A stretch of DNA of 64,000 bases from Dendrobium chrysotoxum (taxonomy: Eukaryota; Streptophyta; Magnoliopsida; Asparagales; Orchidaceae), in contig CM034307.1 in NCBI GenBank assembly GCA_019925795.1, positions 13,165,197 through 13,229,196 on the forward strand, in the 5' to 3' direction. Positions within the stretch are counted from its first letter, which is position 1. Every line of letters begins with the position of its first letter. The translations under genes were made by a program, and so were the position numbers. The notes beneath the pieces are model-generated. The model was not told where the DNA came from and searched no databases. It saw only the letters and a list, made by a program, of their open reading frames with translations. Positions 33,421 through 44,690 of this stretch are shown piece by piece.

Positions 33421-33807
33421 GCCCTCGACTTCAGGACATTCCGCTTCCGCTTAGGTTGTTCACTTCTTCGATGACATCCCTGCCCTCAAGCTTATTCGAT
33501 GATGCACCTTTCCTCGAGCTCCATCGACGATGTCCCTTCCCTCGAGCTCCTATGATGACGTCCCTGCCCTCGAGCTCCTTTGATGACGTCCCTCTTCGAC
33601 CTCACCCCTGTCAAGATAGGTCGCTCTGTGCAGGTAACTTTCTCCCTTTCGCATTCTTCGCTCCGGCCAATTCGCACTCATTTGATGAACTTCTCTCCTT
33701 CGACGTAGTTCGACTTCTCTCCTTGACGCTAGTCGACTTCACTCCATTGACGCCAAACGGCCGGGAGCTGGCTTGCTATTTAGGTAACTTTCTCCCTTTC
33801 GCATACT
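33421..33807 (+). repeat. GC-rich tandem repeats inside CACTA
   Basis: A unit of about 31 bp containing CCCTCGAGCTCC and GATGACGTCCCT is repeated three to four times at 33475-33600. A second repeat, AGGTAACTTTCTCCCTTTCGCAT, occurs at about 33631 and 33781, each time looking like an exon end followed by a GT splice donor. No protein is recognised. It may be captured host sequence or a 5' untranslated leader of the transposase gene. Confidence 0.6.
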
Positions 33808-34632
33808 TTATTTTTTGCTTTAGTCATGGATGTTCTCACTAGACATTTGCAAGAGGATGTACCTTGGTGTATGCTTTTTGCTCATGATATTATTCTTGTT
33901 GATAGGACTATAGAGGGTGTTGAAGGTAAACTAGAATTATGAAGGTCAACCTTCGAGTCTAAAGGTTTTTGCTTGAGTAGATCTAAAATAGAATATATGG
34001 AGTGTAATATTAGTACTGATAGGCCTAGTGAGGGGATTGTGACTTTGGGTGATCAAGTCATTAATAAGAGTACACGTTTTAGATATCCAAGTAGGATGGT
34101 TGAAGTGGAGGAATGCATCGGGCTTATTGTGTGATAGAAAAGAACCCCTCAAACTTGAAAAATTATTCTATCCGGACAGCGATACCGATCGGTACTGAGT
34201 GGTACTGCTGTCAGTGCCGAGTGGTACCATGCTCGGTACCGAGCTCGGTACTTTGCCTAATGATGTGTTACTTTTTTATTGGTATCTGGACACGTTCGGT
34301 GTCGGGACATAATAATCTCTCCTCAAACTTAAGGAAAAATTTTATAAGATGGTGGTGAGACCTGCAATGCTTTATGGTGCTGAATGTTGGCCAATAAAAG
34401 AGTAGCATAATTCTAAGTTAAGCATTGCAGAAATGAGGATGCTCAGGTGGATGAGTGGTTGTACCCTTAGAGATAGGATACAAAATGAATCCAATAGCTC
34501 ATGCATACATATTTTGGTCAAACCCTTGAGCTCGCTTGCTATTCTTGGAACTTTATTATATGCTTTCTCTAAATTAATAAATATCAAATGTAGATCATCC
34601 TTATTCTCTCTATATTTCTCCATCAAACCTAG
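33808..34632. pseudogene. Scrambled RTE-type LINE reverse transcriptase fragment
   Basis: Plus-strand pieces read FALVMDVLTRHLQEDVPWCM, LFAHDIILVD (catalytic D-D box as A-H-D), LELxRSTFESKGF, YMECN and then, on both sides of the MITE, the motifs WRNAS, PLKL, RPAMLYGAECWPIK and AEMRMLRWMSG (to about 34490). These are typical of plant RTE-clade LINEs. A further piece on the minus strand (34632 to 34545) reads MEKYRENKDDLH and INLEKAYNKVPR, an RT part that normally precedes the others, so the fragment is rearranged and partly inverted. It is not functional. Confidence 0.8.
34157..34321. mobile_element. Mutator-like MITE, 165 bp
   Basis: Its ends are imperfect inverted repeats of about 26 bp (20 matches): the left begins GAAAAATTATTCTATCC and the right, read inward on the other strand, GAGAGATTATTATGTCC. 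It is flanked by the 9-bp duplication CTCAAACTT (34148-34156, 34322-34330), the length made by Mutator transposases. Disregarding it, the surrounding RTE reading frame is continuous, which proves insertion. The core is rich in GGTACC/CTCGGTAC words. It has no coding capacity. Confidence 0.85.
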
Positions 34633-34820
34633 ATAGGACTATCTTGCTAGTGCACAGGGGGACATGTCGGTGCTATATGTTTGCATCTAATAGTATCTGA
34701 CACAAGTCATTTGGAAGTATTTATCCTTTATATCTTTTTATCAATGGCAGTACGTAACTATTTTGGCAAGTAATCGTAACTTATATCCTTATTGTCAATA
34801 TTATATGTAGGCTATATATT

Positions 34821-36938
34821 ATGGATATCAGAACTCAAAGAAGTTGGATGTATAATCTATTGGTGTAAGGATTAAAGACATTAACTGATGAGTTCATTAG
34901 AGGGGTGAATATTTTTATTCAGATAGCTTCTCAACTACCCAGCTTCATCTCAGACGGAAAGTTTCATTGCCCATATTCTAAACATAAAAATTTGGTGCAC
35001 CTTAGCCCAGATGTCATAACTGTTGATCTATATCGTCAAGATTTCATGCCAGAATATTGGTATTAGACTTCTCATGGTGAGTATGAACCACATTTTGATT
35101 CTCGATGCTGCCCATTGACAAGTGCTACTAGAGATGACAAAGTGCATATCATACAGTCATGGATATCAAAGATAAATCCAAAGACAACATAAAAGCAAGG
35201 ATTGACTTAAAGGAGATTTGTAGGAGAAAAGCATTAGAATTGAGGGATGGTGGATGTGTAAAATATTTCAAACCAAAAGCTCCATTCACATTGACCTTAG
35301 AGCAGAGGCGTGCTGTTTGTGCATAGGTGAAGAGTTTACGGGTACCTGATGGATATTCTTCAAATCTAAGCAGATGTGGTGACATTAGAACTGGGAGATT
35401 ATTTAGTATGAAGAATCATGACTGTCATATCTACATGCAATATCAGTTGCCAACTGCCTTTAGTTATCTGCCGGATCAAATTTTGAAGCCCTTGATTGAG
35501 CTTAGTATCTTCTTTAAAAATTTATGCTCTTCAAAATTAAATACAAAGCACCTGATTCTTATGGAGTAGCATATCCCTTTTATTCTATGTAAACTTGAGA
35601 AGATATTTTATCTAGCTTTCTTTGACTCTATGGAGCATCTGCCCGTACATTTGCCATATGAAGCTAGAGTCGGTGGACCAGTTCAGTATCGGGGGATGTA
35701 TCCTTTTGAGAGATACTTAAATAAACTTAAGAAGACTGCTAAGAATAAAGCGCATCCTGAAGGCTCAATATATGAAGCATATTTAATGTACGAAATAACC
35801 CAGTTCTGCTCATATTACTTTGAAACAACGTCACAATCAAGTCAGAGCACTGCACCTAAAAAAGTGGGTCAATCCTCAAATTTATTTGTATTCAACAGCA
35901 GTGGTGAACCCTTAGGCACTAGTACCATGCGCTTTTTGACTGATAAAGAAATGCGAGTTGCCACTTTATATGTCTTGCTTAACTGTGATGAAGTTGAGTC
36001 ATATCTCGAGTAAGTATGAATAAGGTTGCTCATAAATTTGTTACTCATACTTTCATTCAATCTAAACCTTAATGTTTATAGAAGTTTCATTGATGGATTG
36101 AATACAACAGAACAAGTAGAAGTCTAAAAGATAGTGAAAATAAATTTTTCTATTTGCTTTAAAAATATGGTACCTACTTTAACTATTCATTTCAATTAAT
36201 ATATCTTTATTTAGTTATTAAGCATGCTAATAACATACTTTATCTACTAACTAGGTCCACGCTGAATGTAGTAATTTATAATATCATGGACTACTTGATC
36301 TAGCTTGCGGACCAAATAGAGCGAAAAAGTGTTATCAAAATTTCTTAGTTAATGGTTATAAATTCCAAACCAAATATTGGTGTGAAGATAGAAAAATAGA
36401 TAATTCTGGTGTACATGTTAGAGGGAATACCCATATAGGTGATCAGTCTGAGTATTATGGGGTATTAGAAGAAATATTACAGTTGGAATATCCTGGTGTT
36501 AGGAATAATATGTATCTATTCAATTGTGAGTGGTTTGATCTAGCAAAGAATAGAGGTACAAGAACACATACATTGTACGGTATAACAGAGGTTAAACGGG
36601 GTAGAAAATATTCAAAGTTTGACCCATTCATCATTGCTAGTCAGGCTCACCAAGTCTATTTTACTAACTACCCGAGTAGAGTACGAGGCAAACAAGATTA
36701 GCTCATAGTTATGAAGACCAAACCTAGGGGAGTTATTGAAAAGACTACTTCAATACCACCAGCACATCAAGAGGAGTTTATGTAAAACATACAAGATGTT
36801 GCTAATGATGTTGATGATCAAATTATAACTACTGAGAGTGAGTTGTAGTTAGAGGAACTGGATTTAAACATAGAGGATATTCATGACGAGTCTGACAGTG
36901 GTATAGAAGTTTCATCATATGAAAGTGAATCAACATAA
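34821..36938 (+). pseudogene. CACTA TNP2-like transposase lacking the catalytic domain
   Basis: It starts at ATGGATATC (34821), with the Transpos_assoc-type N-terminus: RSWM, FISDGKFHCPYSKHKN and TSHGEYEP. About 15 codons later, near 35160, it jumps to the part normally far downstream (KDKSKDNIKARIDL, then VPDGYSSNLSRC, LCKLEKIF), then the DUF4218 block (FFDSMEHLPVHLPYEARVGG, MYPFERYL) and, after an intron with a GTAAGT donor at about 36010-36081, the DUF4216-like block (WFDLAKNRG, FDPFIIASQAHQV). The tail is acidic and ends at 36938. The Transposase_21 catalytic core, several hundred residues in relatives, is absent. Four or more stops are present (near 34860, 35071, 35326, 35567). Confidence 0.85.
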
Positions 36939-37110
36939 GGTAAATGACTTTTAACAAAAAATGAAATTTTTTAACTTAGATTTAGTTATTTGTTACATTA
37001 TTTTATATTTAAAAGTTTTTTGTACTTGAGTTTATTTAATTCCTACGATATTTTATATTCATTTTTTTGTCATAATTTCTGTTACTAATATTTTTTAAAT
37101 ATTTATGTAG

Positions 37111-38691
37111 ATGGCTTCAAGTGATGACCGTCAAAGAGGACTGATAAAGAATATATTTTGTAGGCCCAGTAAGAAGGTTGCTGTTAGCAGGCCTGCGCGT
37201 ACTAACGGCACCTCTTCATCTCGGCCTGCTACTCAGAGTCAGCCTAGCTCGCCTATACCTACTCCTACAACCAGTAGCCTACAGTTCTACTCACCAGACC
37301 CACACTTACCTTCACCGGACCTTACACAGACTACTCCTTTCTACCCCTATTACCCACCCCCACCTTATCATGGTGCCCATCCTCTATATCCATATCCATC
37401 ATATGTCCCACCACCACCTCAACCCGCTACAGACGGACCTTCCTACCTAGCTGCAGCAGAGCAGGCGACAGAGGGTCACATGTTGATTGAACTTGACGGT
37501 GACACATAAGTACTAATTTTATTTCAGTCATGTAAATAGAATTGAATTAGTTTTTTTGACAACTAATATATTGCTTTCAGGTTTTATCCGTCAAAAGAGC
37601 CTACGCATAAAATACGGGATAAAATAAAGAGCAGATACGATGCTCCTTATATTTCTTGGAAGAAAGTCTCGAAAGAAGTACGGGACATGTGGTTTAGAGA
37701 GTTTGAGGTATGTTATTATATAAATTTTTTTTATTATATCTAATATATATAAGCTAAAAAAATTATTTATTCTTTATTGTATCAGTTTAAATATAGAAAC
37801 ATTTCTATTGGCTGCCACAACATAATGATAAAATCAGAAAGAACTTTGAGAGGCGTGGCTCGACTCGTATGCGAGACATGTTTACTAACATTAGAAAGTC
37901 AGGCCAGCGACCACTCTGGATTGGTGAGGGTGTATGGGCAGAGTTGAGTAGTGCTTGGGGAAGCTAAGATGTTGGGGACTTGGGTAGTTCCCTTCATATA
38001 GGAGGTTCTGTTCCTCATACTAAGCACAGAAGATATTTGGTAAGAAATTTTAAAATCTTTTAATAATTTACATTAATTAAAATACTAATATATGTCTATT
38101 ATAGAAACAGGTGCTGGGTAGAGAACCGACTCCTGTTGAATTCCATAGTCATACCCACAAGCGGTAGGAGGACCAATAATGGGTTGACGAGCGTGCTAGG
38201 AGAGCCTATGCAAGTATATAAGTTTAATTTTTGTGATATTATGTATAAATTATATAAATTTTTATTAACTATCATAGGAGGAGTATACACGGCTTCGAGA
38301 GAGTCAGGTTACAGCAGGTGAAGGTTCTTCTGCTGGATCAACAGATTATTCTGACTACCGCACTTAGTCGCAAGCAGTAGGAGGAATGCAGCATGGTAGA
38401 GTATGCAGGTTAGGCTCACAGGCCTATGCATATGAAGGGCAGTCATCTAGTGGTAGTAGTTTTTCATCTAGTACCCAGGAGTCTTTATATACCCAACAGA
38501 TAGCTACCCTTATAGCCGAGCTAGAACAGGTACAAAAAACCCAAGCTGATTGGCAGATGCAAATACAGCAGCAGCAGATGTAGATACAGCAGCAGCAAGC
38601 TCAAATGTTAGACGAAATGAAAAAGATGAGGGAGCAGATGAGTAGTGGTAGGAGTACAGCATCACCTGAGGATGAAACTGAATCAGCGTAG
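37111..38691 (+). pseudogene. CACTA TnpA-like gene (plant transposase, En/Spm type), five exons
   Basis: Exon 1 begins ATGGCTTCAAGTGAT and encodes a Ser/Pro/Tyr-rich segment. Further exons by visible splice signals are about 37582-37707, 37786-38039, 38105-38213 and 38278-38691. They encode DKIKSRYDAPYISWKKV, WLPQHNDKIRKNFERRGS, RKSGQRPLWIGEGVWAEL, LGREPTPVEFHSHTHKR and a final Gln-rich coiled coil (ELEQVQKTQ, QQQQAQMLDEMKKMREQM). This is the Transposase_24-type protein that accompanies TNP2 in plant CACTA elements and is thought to bind subterminal repeats. Stops near 37964, 38166, 38175, 38366 and 38581 indicate decay, though the splice sites are well kept. Confidence 0.8.
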
Positions 38692-38949
38692 ATGTTATTT
38701 ATCTATTTTACTGATATGGACATCTGTATTTGTGTTTTTTGGACATATTTATGTATTTGCTTTTTGAACATGTTTAGATATTTATTGATGACACTCTTCT
38801 TATATATGTTTATTGTATACATATTTAATTATTCCTTATCTGGATGATGCTCTTTTGATTTATGTGTAACTGTTGATGTTGTAGAATATATATTATGTTG
38901 TAATTTTTTGTATGCAGGTATAAATGTGGAAATCACTTTTCAAAGTGAG

Positions 38950-39372
38950 GAAGGTTTTTCTTTTTGCTACAGGTTTCCGGCGGAGAATCCGCCGATACAT
39001 GTGTCAGAAATACGATATGACAACTTTCCGGCGGAATATGCGACGGAACTTCTGACGGATAGTTCGACGGTGATATCTGATGGTAATAATCGGCATCGCT
39101 TTTTATTGCGGCGGAATATTCGCCGGTAATTTTGATGACTTATTTGCCGAAACACAGTGATAGAAATGGCATCGGGTTATCAAACATATCTACCGGAACA
39201 TCCACCAGAAATACTTCTGGTGAAAACAATACAACAAAAATATTTTTTCAACGCGCGTTTTACCGTCGGAGAGTTTTTTGTCAGAAATCCGCCAGAAACC
39301 TATTATTTTTGGCGCATTATTCACTTTAACGATGAATTTTGTCCACCGGTAATGGTTATTTTTCCTGTAGTG
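38950..39372 (+). repeat. CACTA right subterminal region and terminus
   Basis: Dense CCGGCGG/CCGCCGG-like motifs in both orientations, ending in TTTTCCTGTAGTG followed by the ATG duplication. Confidence 0.85.
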
Positions 39373-39575
39373 ATGGTAATAAGTTAGCAGATAGGTGTGC
39401 TAATTATGCTCGGTTTACTAAATTTATTTGGGATAGTATGGGTAGTAATAAGATTCCTCCTTATTTCTTATCTTTATTAAAGGAGGACTGTGATAGTGAT
39501 GCTATCACTTAGTTTTTTGTATCTTTGCTTTTGTTAATAAAGTTGCTCTATGCATTTTCTCAAAAAAAAAAAAAA
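39373..39575 (+). pseudogene. LINE1 ORF2 end, 3' UTR and poly(A)
   Basis: The last RNase H segment resumes after the CACTA with NKLADRCANYARF and ends DSDAIT at a TAG (39510-39512). The 3' UTR is short, with TTAATAAAG near 39534 as a possible poly(A) signal and a run of 14 A at 39562-39575. Confidence 0.9.
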
Positions 39576-40719
39576 CATACTAGAGCTAAAACATACAAGA
39601 GCTCAAATTTTATTTCTTTTTTTTTTGCTAAAATGTTTGTAGAAATTAATATTTAACGGCTCAAAAATTATTAAGAGGTCATTTTTAGAGTTATTTAGCA
39701 TTTTTAAAACATAAAGAAAATCAAACTAGCGGTGCCCACTTCATGTAAGAAAATAGCGATGCACACGGCATAATGGGTGGGCCTAGACTACAGGCCTAAG
39801 GTGACGATTAAGGTCTCTAAGGCTCACAGAGGGGCATGCCTTCGTCCACAAGACCAAGTCTTTGTTAATGCACTAAACTATGCCCATCGACTAAACATCC
39901 TACCATATACATTGGTTGGGAAAGTAAAAGCATTCATGTGTGTGTGTTGGTGTTATCATTCAACATATAATGAGAAATCTCAAACAATATACAATAAGTT
40001 ATAGAGTTTATCCATGCTTCAAGAAATTTTCCCACGTAATCACAATCTCTTATGCTAAAGGTTATATAATGCCACTATACAAAACATAAAAGAAATTTAT
40101 CAACATCATCATACATTTTATTGAAGCACAAGTAAGCATATAGATTCTCCAAATTTATTGCCATTTATAACACATTGAAATGCAACAAAGCATATGACTT
40201 CATTTTTTCTTTTTTCTTTTTTTTTTGAAGAAATTAGGCATACAACTAAGCATATTCTTGCTCACAAGTATTCAAAGCAGAGATGTATGCAATAAATTTT
40301 AAAACCCTATATGCAATAACATAGATCCAATATTGATTCTATCACGCGATCACCGATAGAAGACTATAAAACTTTCATTAATAACAAGGATGTTATCTCA
40401 TGGCATTTCCTTTACATGCTTAGATTTTATACAAGTATTAGATATAGTATAAGAAAGATCAACAAATGCACTTCATCCTTTGTTTTTAAATATCTCACAT
40501 TCTTTTCAAACTCTGACCATATGAGTCTACACTGAATATATACATATTCAAGATATGTCATATAAAAGAATATAAATTTGCCTAACGTTGTCACCAATTC
40601 TTACATCAAACAATACCGAGGTGTCTAAATTCAAAAGTATATATAATAATTTCATTACAAACACAACCTCATGGGACTAAACATGCCTTCAAAATCTCTC
40701 CCATACAAAATCATTCAAC
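39576..40719. other. Interval without recognised features
   Basis: AT-rich sequence with a GC-richer patch at 39720-39900 (GGTGGGCCTAGACTACAGGC and following). It could be an LTR of the decayed gypsy element to the right, but I found no matching second copy. No gene recognised. Confidence 0.4.
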
Positions 40720-43700
40720 CCTTATCACCAGTTGATGTCCCCTGGTTACCTGTTTAGGGATGTGAGGACTCTGTCATTATGTATGTTGGAGTGTCCACTC
40801 CTCAAGCTCCTCCATCACTGATCAAGGTGGCTATCCCTCAGCCTACTGAGGATGCCACCCTTATGACTACTGACCCAGGGATAGTCAGAGGGGAGAGATT
40901 ATTCTAGATATAAATGAAGTGATGTTAGACTAGTTAGTTGCAGAGCACTAAGGAAGAACATAAGATCTATGATATCCTTTCCATGTTAGAGGAAAAGGAG
41001 TTTGATGAAATATTATATTATAAAGGGTACTTACCAATTAACACTTAATAAATCAATGGTAGATCAGTGGATAAGGTAGTCCAAGAGATTTGGGATATCC
41101 TTAAGAATAAGGATATAGAAGCCTTCAATCCAAATATAGGTGATCTTCTATCAAATAAAGATTTAGTGGCAATATTTGTATGGTTTAGACCCGAGCATTA
41201 TCCAGACAAACTAAACCTTTAAAACATCAGTCTGGTAAAGAAGAAGAATCAGCCGCAGTTGATTCAGAATCAGATGGATTGATTAGATTGGGAGAAAAAG
41301 ATGAGTACATCAGAAGCCTTAAGAGAAAAGTTAAGGAGATAATGCTAAGGGTAAAACAAATGCAGAGCCAACTAGTTATGGCAAAGTAATCTCAACCTGA
41401 ACAATCCTAGCCTATAGTATATATAGTGGGTGAGCAAAGCAAGAGATCAGACTCTAGTCCCAAAATTTCAGAATCAACACCAGTGATTTCTCCAGTTTCT
41501 CCTACACTAGCAGACAAAGATATCAGACAGATAATAAAAACCTTCGTAAGGGAGGTCCTAGCCCATTCCTAATGGATCATATTTATTCTGAAGGGTAGGC
41601 CCTAAACTAAAGAATATGATTTAATCCCTTATTGAACGGGATTCATACCACCTTCTTCCAAAGTCTATAGTGGTCTTGAGAACCCAAGACAGCATCTAAC
41701 CCATTTTTGAGCGAGCGATTGCAATGCAGGAGGGTCAGATGCTCTATTATTTTTCCAGTTTATTAGTAGTCTATCTGGGATTTCTTTTGAGTGGTATGCC
41801 GATCTGTGAAATGGTTTGGTGAAACCTTCACTGAGCTAGAGGGTCTAATTTTAAAGAGATTTTCTAGAGCACATCAGCATATAATTGTGGCTAATCAAGT
41901 CATTGAAAAGCAAAAATTGGGATAGTCTTTGATTGAATACATCTTGATGAGGAGAAACTTCTCAATGAAGTGTGAACCCAACGATACGAAAAACATATAG
42001 TAGACATTCGCTAAAGAATATCCACGAGCCTATTATTTTTTTCTAAAGGGGTTCACAATCAAAACTTTTGAGAAATGTCTCAATAAAGTAAATAATCTGC
42101 AGGAAGAGGCTTCTTAAATGCCATTCCTGAATGATTCATATGATGAGAATAAAGCCCACAAACCACAGAAGGCTTTTGTGAAAAAGGTAGCTACAGTCTC
42201 TGTAGTTGATAAGGGGAAGAAACCAGCCAGTGCCCAGTTTAGTAGTCGTTCAGTACAACCAGTCCAGAAGCAACAGTAACCCCTCAGTTTACTAGGAAGC
42301 CTTACCCAATTTCTTTAAAGATATATTGACTCATCCTCATCCATTTAAAATGGAATTGATAAGGTAAACCTTTAAGAGTCTTTTAAAGAAGCTAGACTTT
42401 TATTTATTAAAGGCCAATAAGCTAGAAGAGGCGAACAAAAGGGATGATCCCAATTTTTGCCCCTATCACCGCATGTTGGGCCACCCAATCAAAAACTTTA
42501 TATACTTTAAGGACTGGCCCAAAAAGAACTTCTGATAAGGCAACATCATAATTTCAAAGGAGTGTCTGGTAGATCCGGACTAGAGGTCAGTCAAAATAAT
42601 CTCGGGTAAAAATTCTAACATTTCTCTATGCTTTGAAGATGTTTGGGATACTTATCTCATGCATTTAAAAATTCAATTAACAAGTCTTTTCATATTTCTC
42701 AACAACTGCCAACGAGAGCTCGGGGGCCGATTTGGGAGGTTGACCTAGAGGCTTCACAAAAGAATATTGAGAGCTTCCTCTCGAGTAGCTATAGGAATTA
42801 CTGTAATCAATAAAAATAAAAAGAGAAATACTTTTATAGAGAGGAAATTTATTGATGAGAGATGTACTCAATCGGGGGATGGTGGCATAAAACTCTATCC
42901 CCGCTGATGTTATCAGATTTTTACTTTACCCCATCAAATGCAAAGAAAGATCCTTTTGTAAATATTTTGAATATTAATATTCAAAATGACACTTTTATTG
43001 AAGATAATTAAAAATCAGCTGAGATCATTCAATTTGTTCAAAAACTCAGCTCTCCATACTTGACCCTTCAAGGGGGAATCAAATCTAAGATCTTATTAGA
43101 TGGTGATACCCCCAAAATTAACTATCAAGGGAATTCCATCGTGATAGAATTTTTAGATTCATATTCCCTCTCAAAAAATGACTTTCAATCGCCTAAGGAG
43201 AGCATAGACCCTGCTACAGTTTGCCCTCAATAGGAGATCATGGAGGTACAACTATGAGGTAGTAAATTGTTACCCCCTAGGCTTCCTCCCAAGGAAAAAG
43301 GCAAACAGGTTATCTCTATTGATTTTATTCAAGTCCCCACTCAATAATCAAATCCTCCTTTTAATCCATCGGATCCTATCCCTAATGTTCCTAATGTCAA
43401 ACATACTATCTTAGCTCATCTTAGGAAGTTACTTGCTAAGTTTAGTATCTACAATACCCTCATCCTCTCAAAGGAGATGAGGGAATCTTTAATTAAAACA
43501 CTTCTTGACCTAAAGATTTGCTTAGCTCAGTTTGCTTCGATTTCTCAAGCTGAAGCTTTATACTTCAAGGAAATCCTATGAGTAACCTTCTCTAACGAAG
43601 TTTACTTCTAGGTAGTATTGATCATAATCTCCCACTTTACATTACTGTAAATATGGGAAATTTCAAGTTATCTAGAGGTTTGGTTGATCTGGGTGCATCG

Positions 43701-44680
43701 ATCAATGTGATGAATATAAAGACTCGCATACCTTAGAATTGATACCCATAAGCTCAGAACTGACAAGTTGGTATTACTTGGGTTCAACAAAAGGGAGAGA
43801 AGACTTTAGGTTCAATCACCCCCCTTCTAGAGATAGGATAGTTGAAAATATAAGCAAAATTTCATATAATTGATTAGGCGATGTCCTTTAAGGCACTTCT
43901 AAGTAGGCCCTAGATCCATGAGTATAGGATGATTCCATCTACCTTACACCAATGTATTAAGTACCAACGTGATGGTATTGAGTATGAAATAAATGGTCAT
44001 ATGTAATCATTCTCTATTCACGAGATCAGAATCTATGAGGATGCTGCATACTATGCACCCAAAGGGTCCACTACTTGTTCTAAGATAAAGAGGAGAAAAG
44101 AGATGAACAAAGTTCTAAAGGAATTCAAAATTCAAAAGGTGAAAAAGGCAAAAATAAAAAAAAAAGACAAAAAATTAAGTAGTGAAGATGATGTCGAGGG
44201 CATGATCTTTAGGCTTCCAAACAGTTTAACTCAAAGAGTTGGGAGGATGGACAAAGAACATGTGGTCGAGGCCATGCTTTAGTTAAAAAAAGAATACCCC
44301 CAATATACATCAAATTGGAATCAAGTTTCAATGAAGAATCAAAAGTATAAGGTGCCAAAATTCCTTTTGGCTATTAAAAATTAATCCTCCCCTAAAATTT
44401 GATCTCACTTTAGAACCAGATAATGACCTAGAGGGTGACAATTCAAAATTTTGAACATATAAGCCTGAATTGACTACATATGAAAAGCTTAATAGGAGAG
44501 TTGAAGCCTTAACCTTAACCCGATTGTCTATTGAAAGTGTCTCAGGGTTAGTGACTAATGATGCTCCTAACTTATACGGTGAAGTAAGGAAAATTTAGAA
44601 GTTCTTCCCTCGCTCATCCACCTCTAGGAATGAAGATGATGTAATCCTTGAGTAGGTATATTTTAATGATTTAATGGAAT
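40720..44680 (+). mobile_element. Decayed Ty3/gypsy element, gag to protease
   Basis: Many stops and frameshifts, but the order fits a plant gypsy. A gag core lies near 41600-42120 (PRQHLTHF, SDALLFFQFISSLSGISFEWYADL split by a shift, RFSRAHQHIIVANQVIEKQKLG). A His/Cys knuckle-like FCPYHRMLGHPIKNF is near 42455. An aspartic protease lies near 43600-43730 (SIDHNLPLYITVNMGNFKLS, VDLGASINVM). A Lys-rich segment and EHVVEAML follow. Neither RT nor LTRs are recognised, and the element ends where the opposite-strand gypsy begins at about 44690. It is old and non-functional. Confidence 0.7.
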
Positions 44681-44690
44681 TACCTTTTGG

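Larger units (their letters stand above)
33077..39372 (+). mobile_element. CACTA (En/Spm) transposon, 6.3 kb
   Basis: Ends are inverted repeats CACTACAGGAAAA (33077-33089) and TTTTCCTGTAGTG (39360-39372), flanked by the 3-bp duplication ATG (33074-33076 and 39373-39375) typical of the superfamily. It carries GC-rich subterminal regions, a TNP2-like transposase gene without its catalytic domain, and a TnpA-like (plant transposase family) gene with introns. It sits inside the RNase H domain of LINE1, and the LINE frame continues exactly across it. The missing catalytic domain makes it non-autonomous. Confidence 0.95.
17131..39575 (+). mobile_element. LINE1: L1-type LINE split by Copia B and CACTA
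   Basis: This is a full-length plant L1 when the two insertions are disregarded: 5' UTR with short GAGAAACTCCCATT repeats, ORF1 (17225-19124), ORF2 with endonuclease, reverse transcriptase and RNase H, and a 14-A tail at 39562-39575 preceded by an AATAAA-like signal. The endonuclease domain stops at 19832 and resumes in frame at 29698. The RNase H stops at 33076 and resumes in frame at 39373. I could not find a convincing target-site duplication for the LINE. It is inactive: the RT catalytic YADD is YAHD and several stops are present. Confidence 0.9.

Noticed and set aside
37178..37450. A 90-codon His/Leu-rich frame
   Set aside because: It overlaps the first TnpA-like exon in another frame and has only repeat-driven composition.
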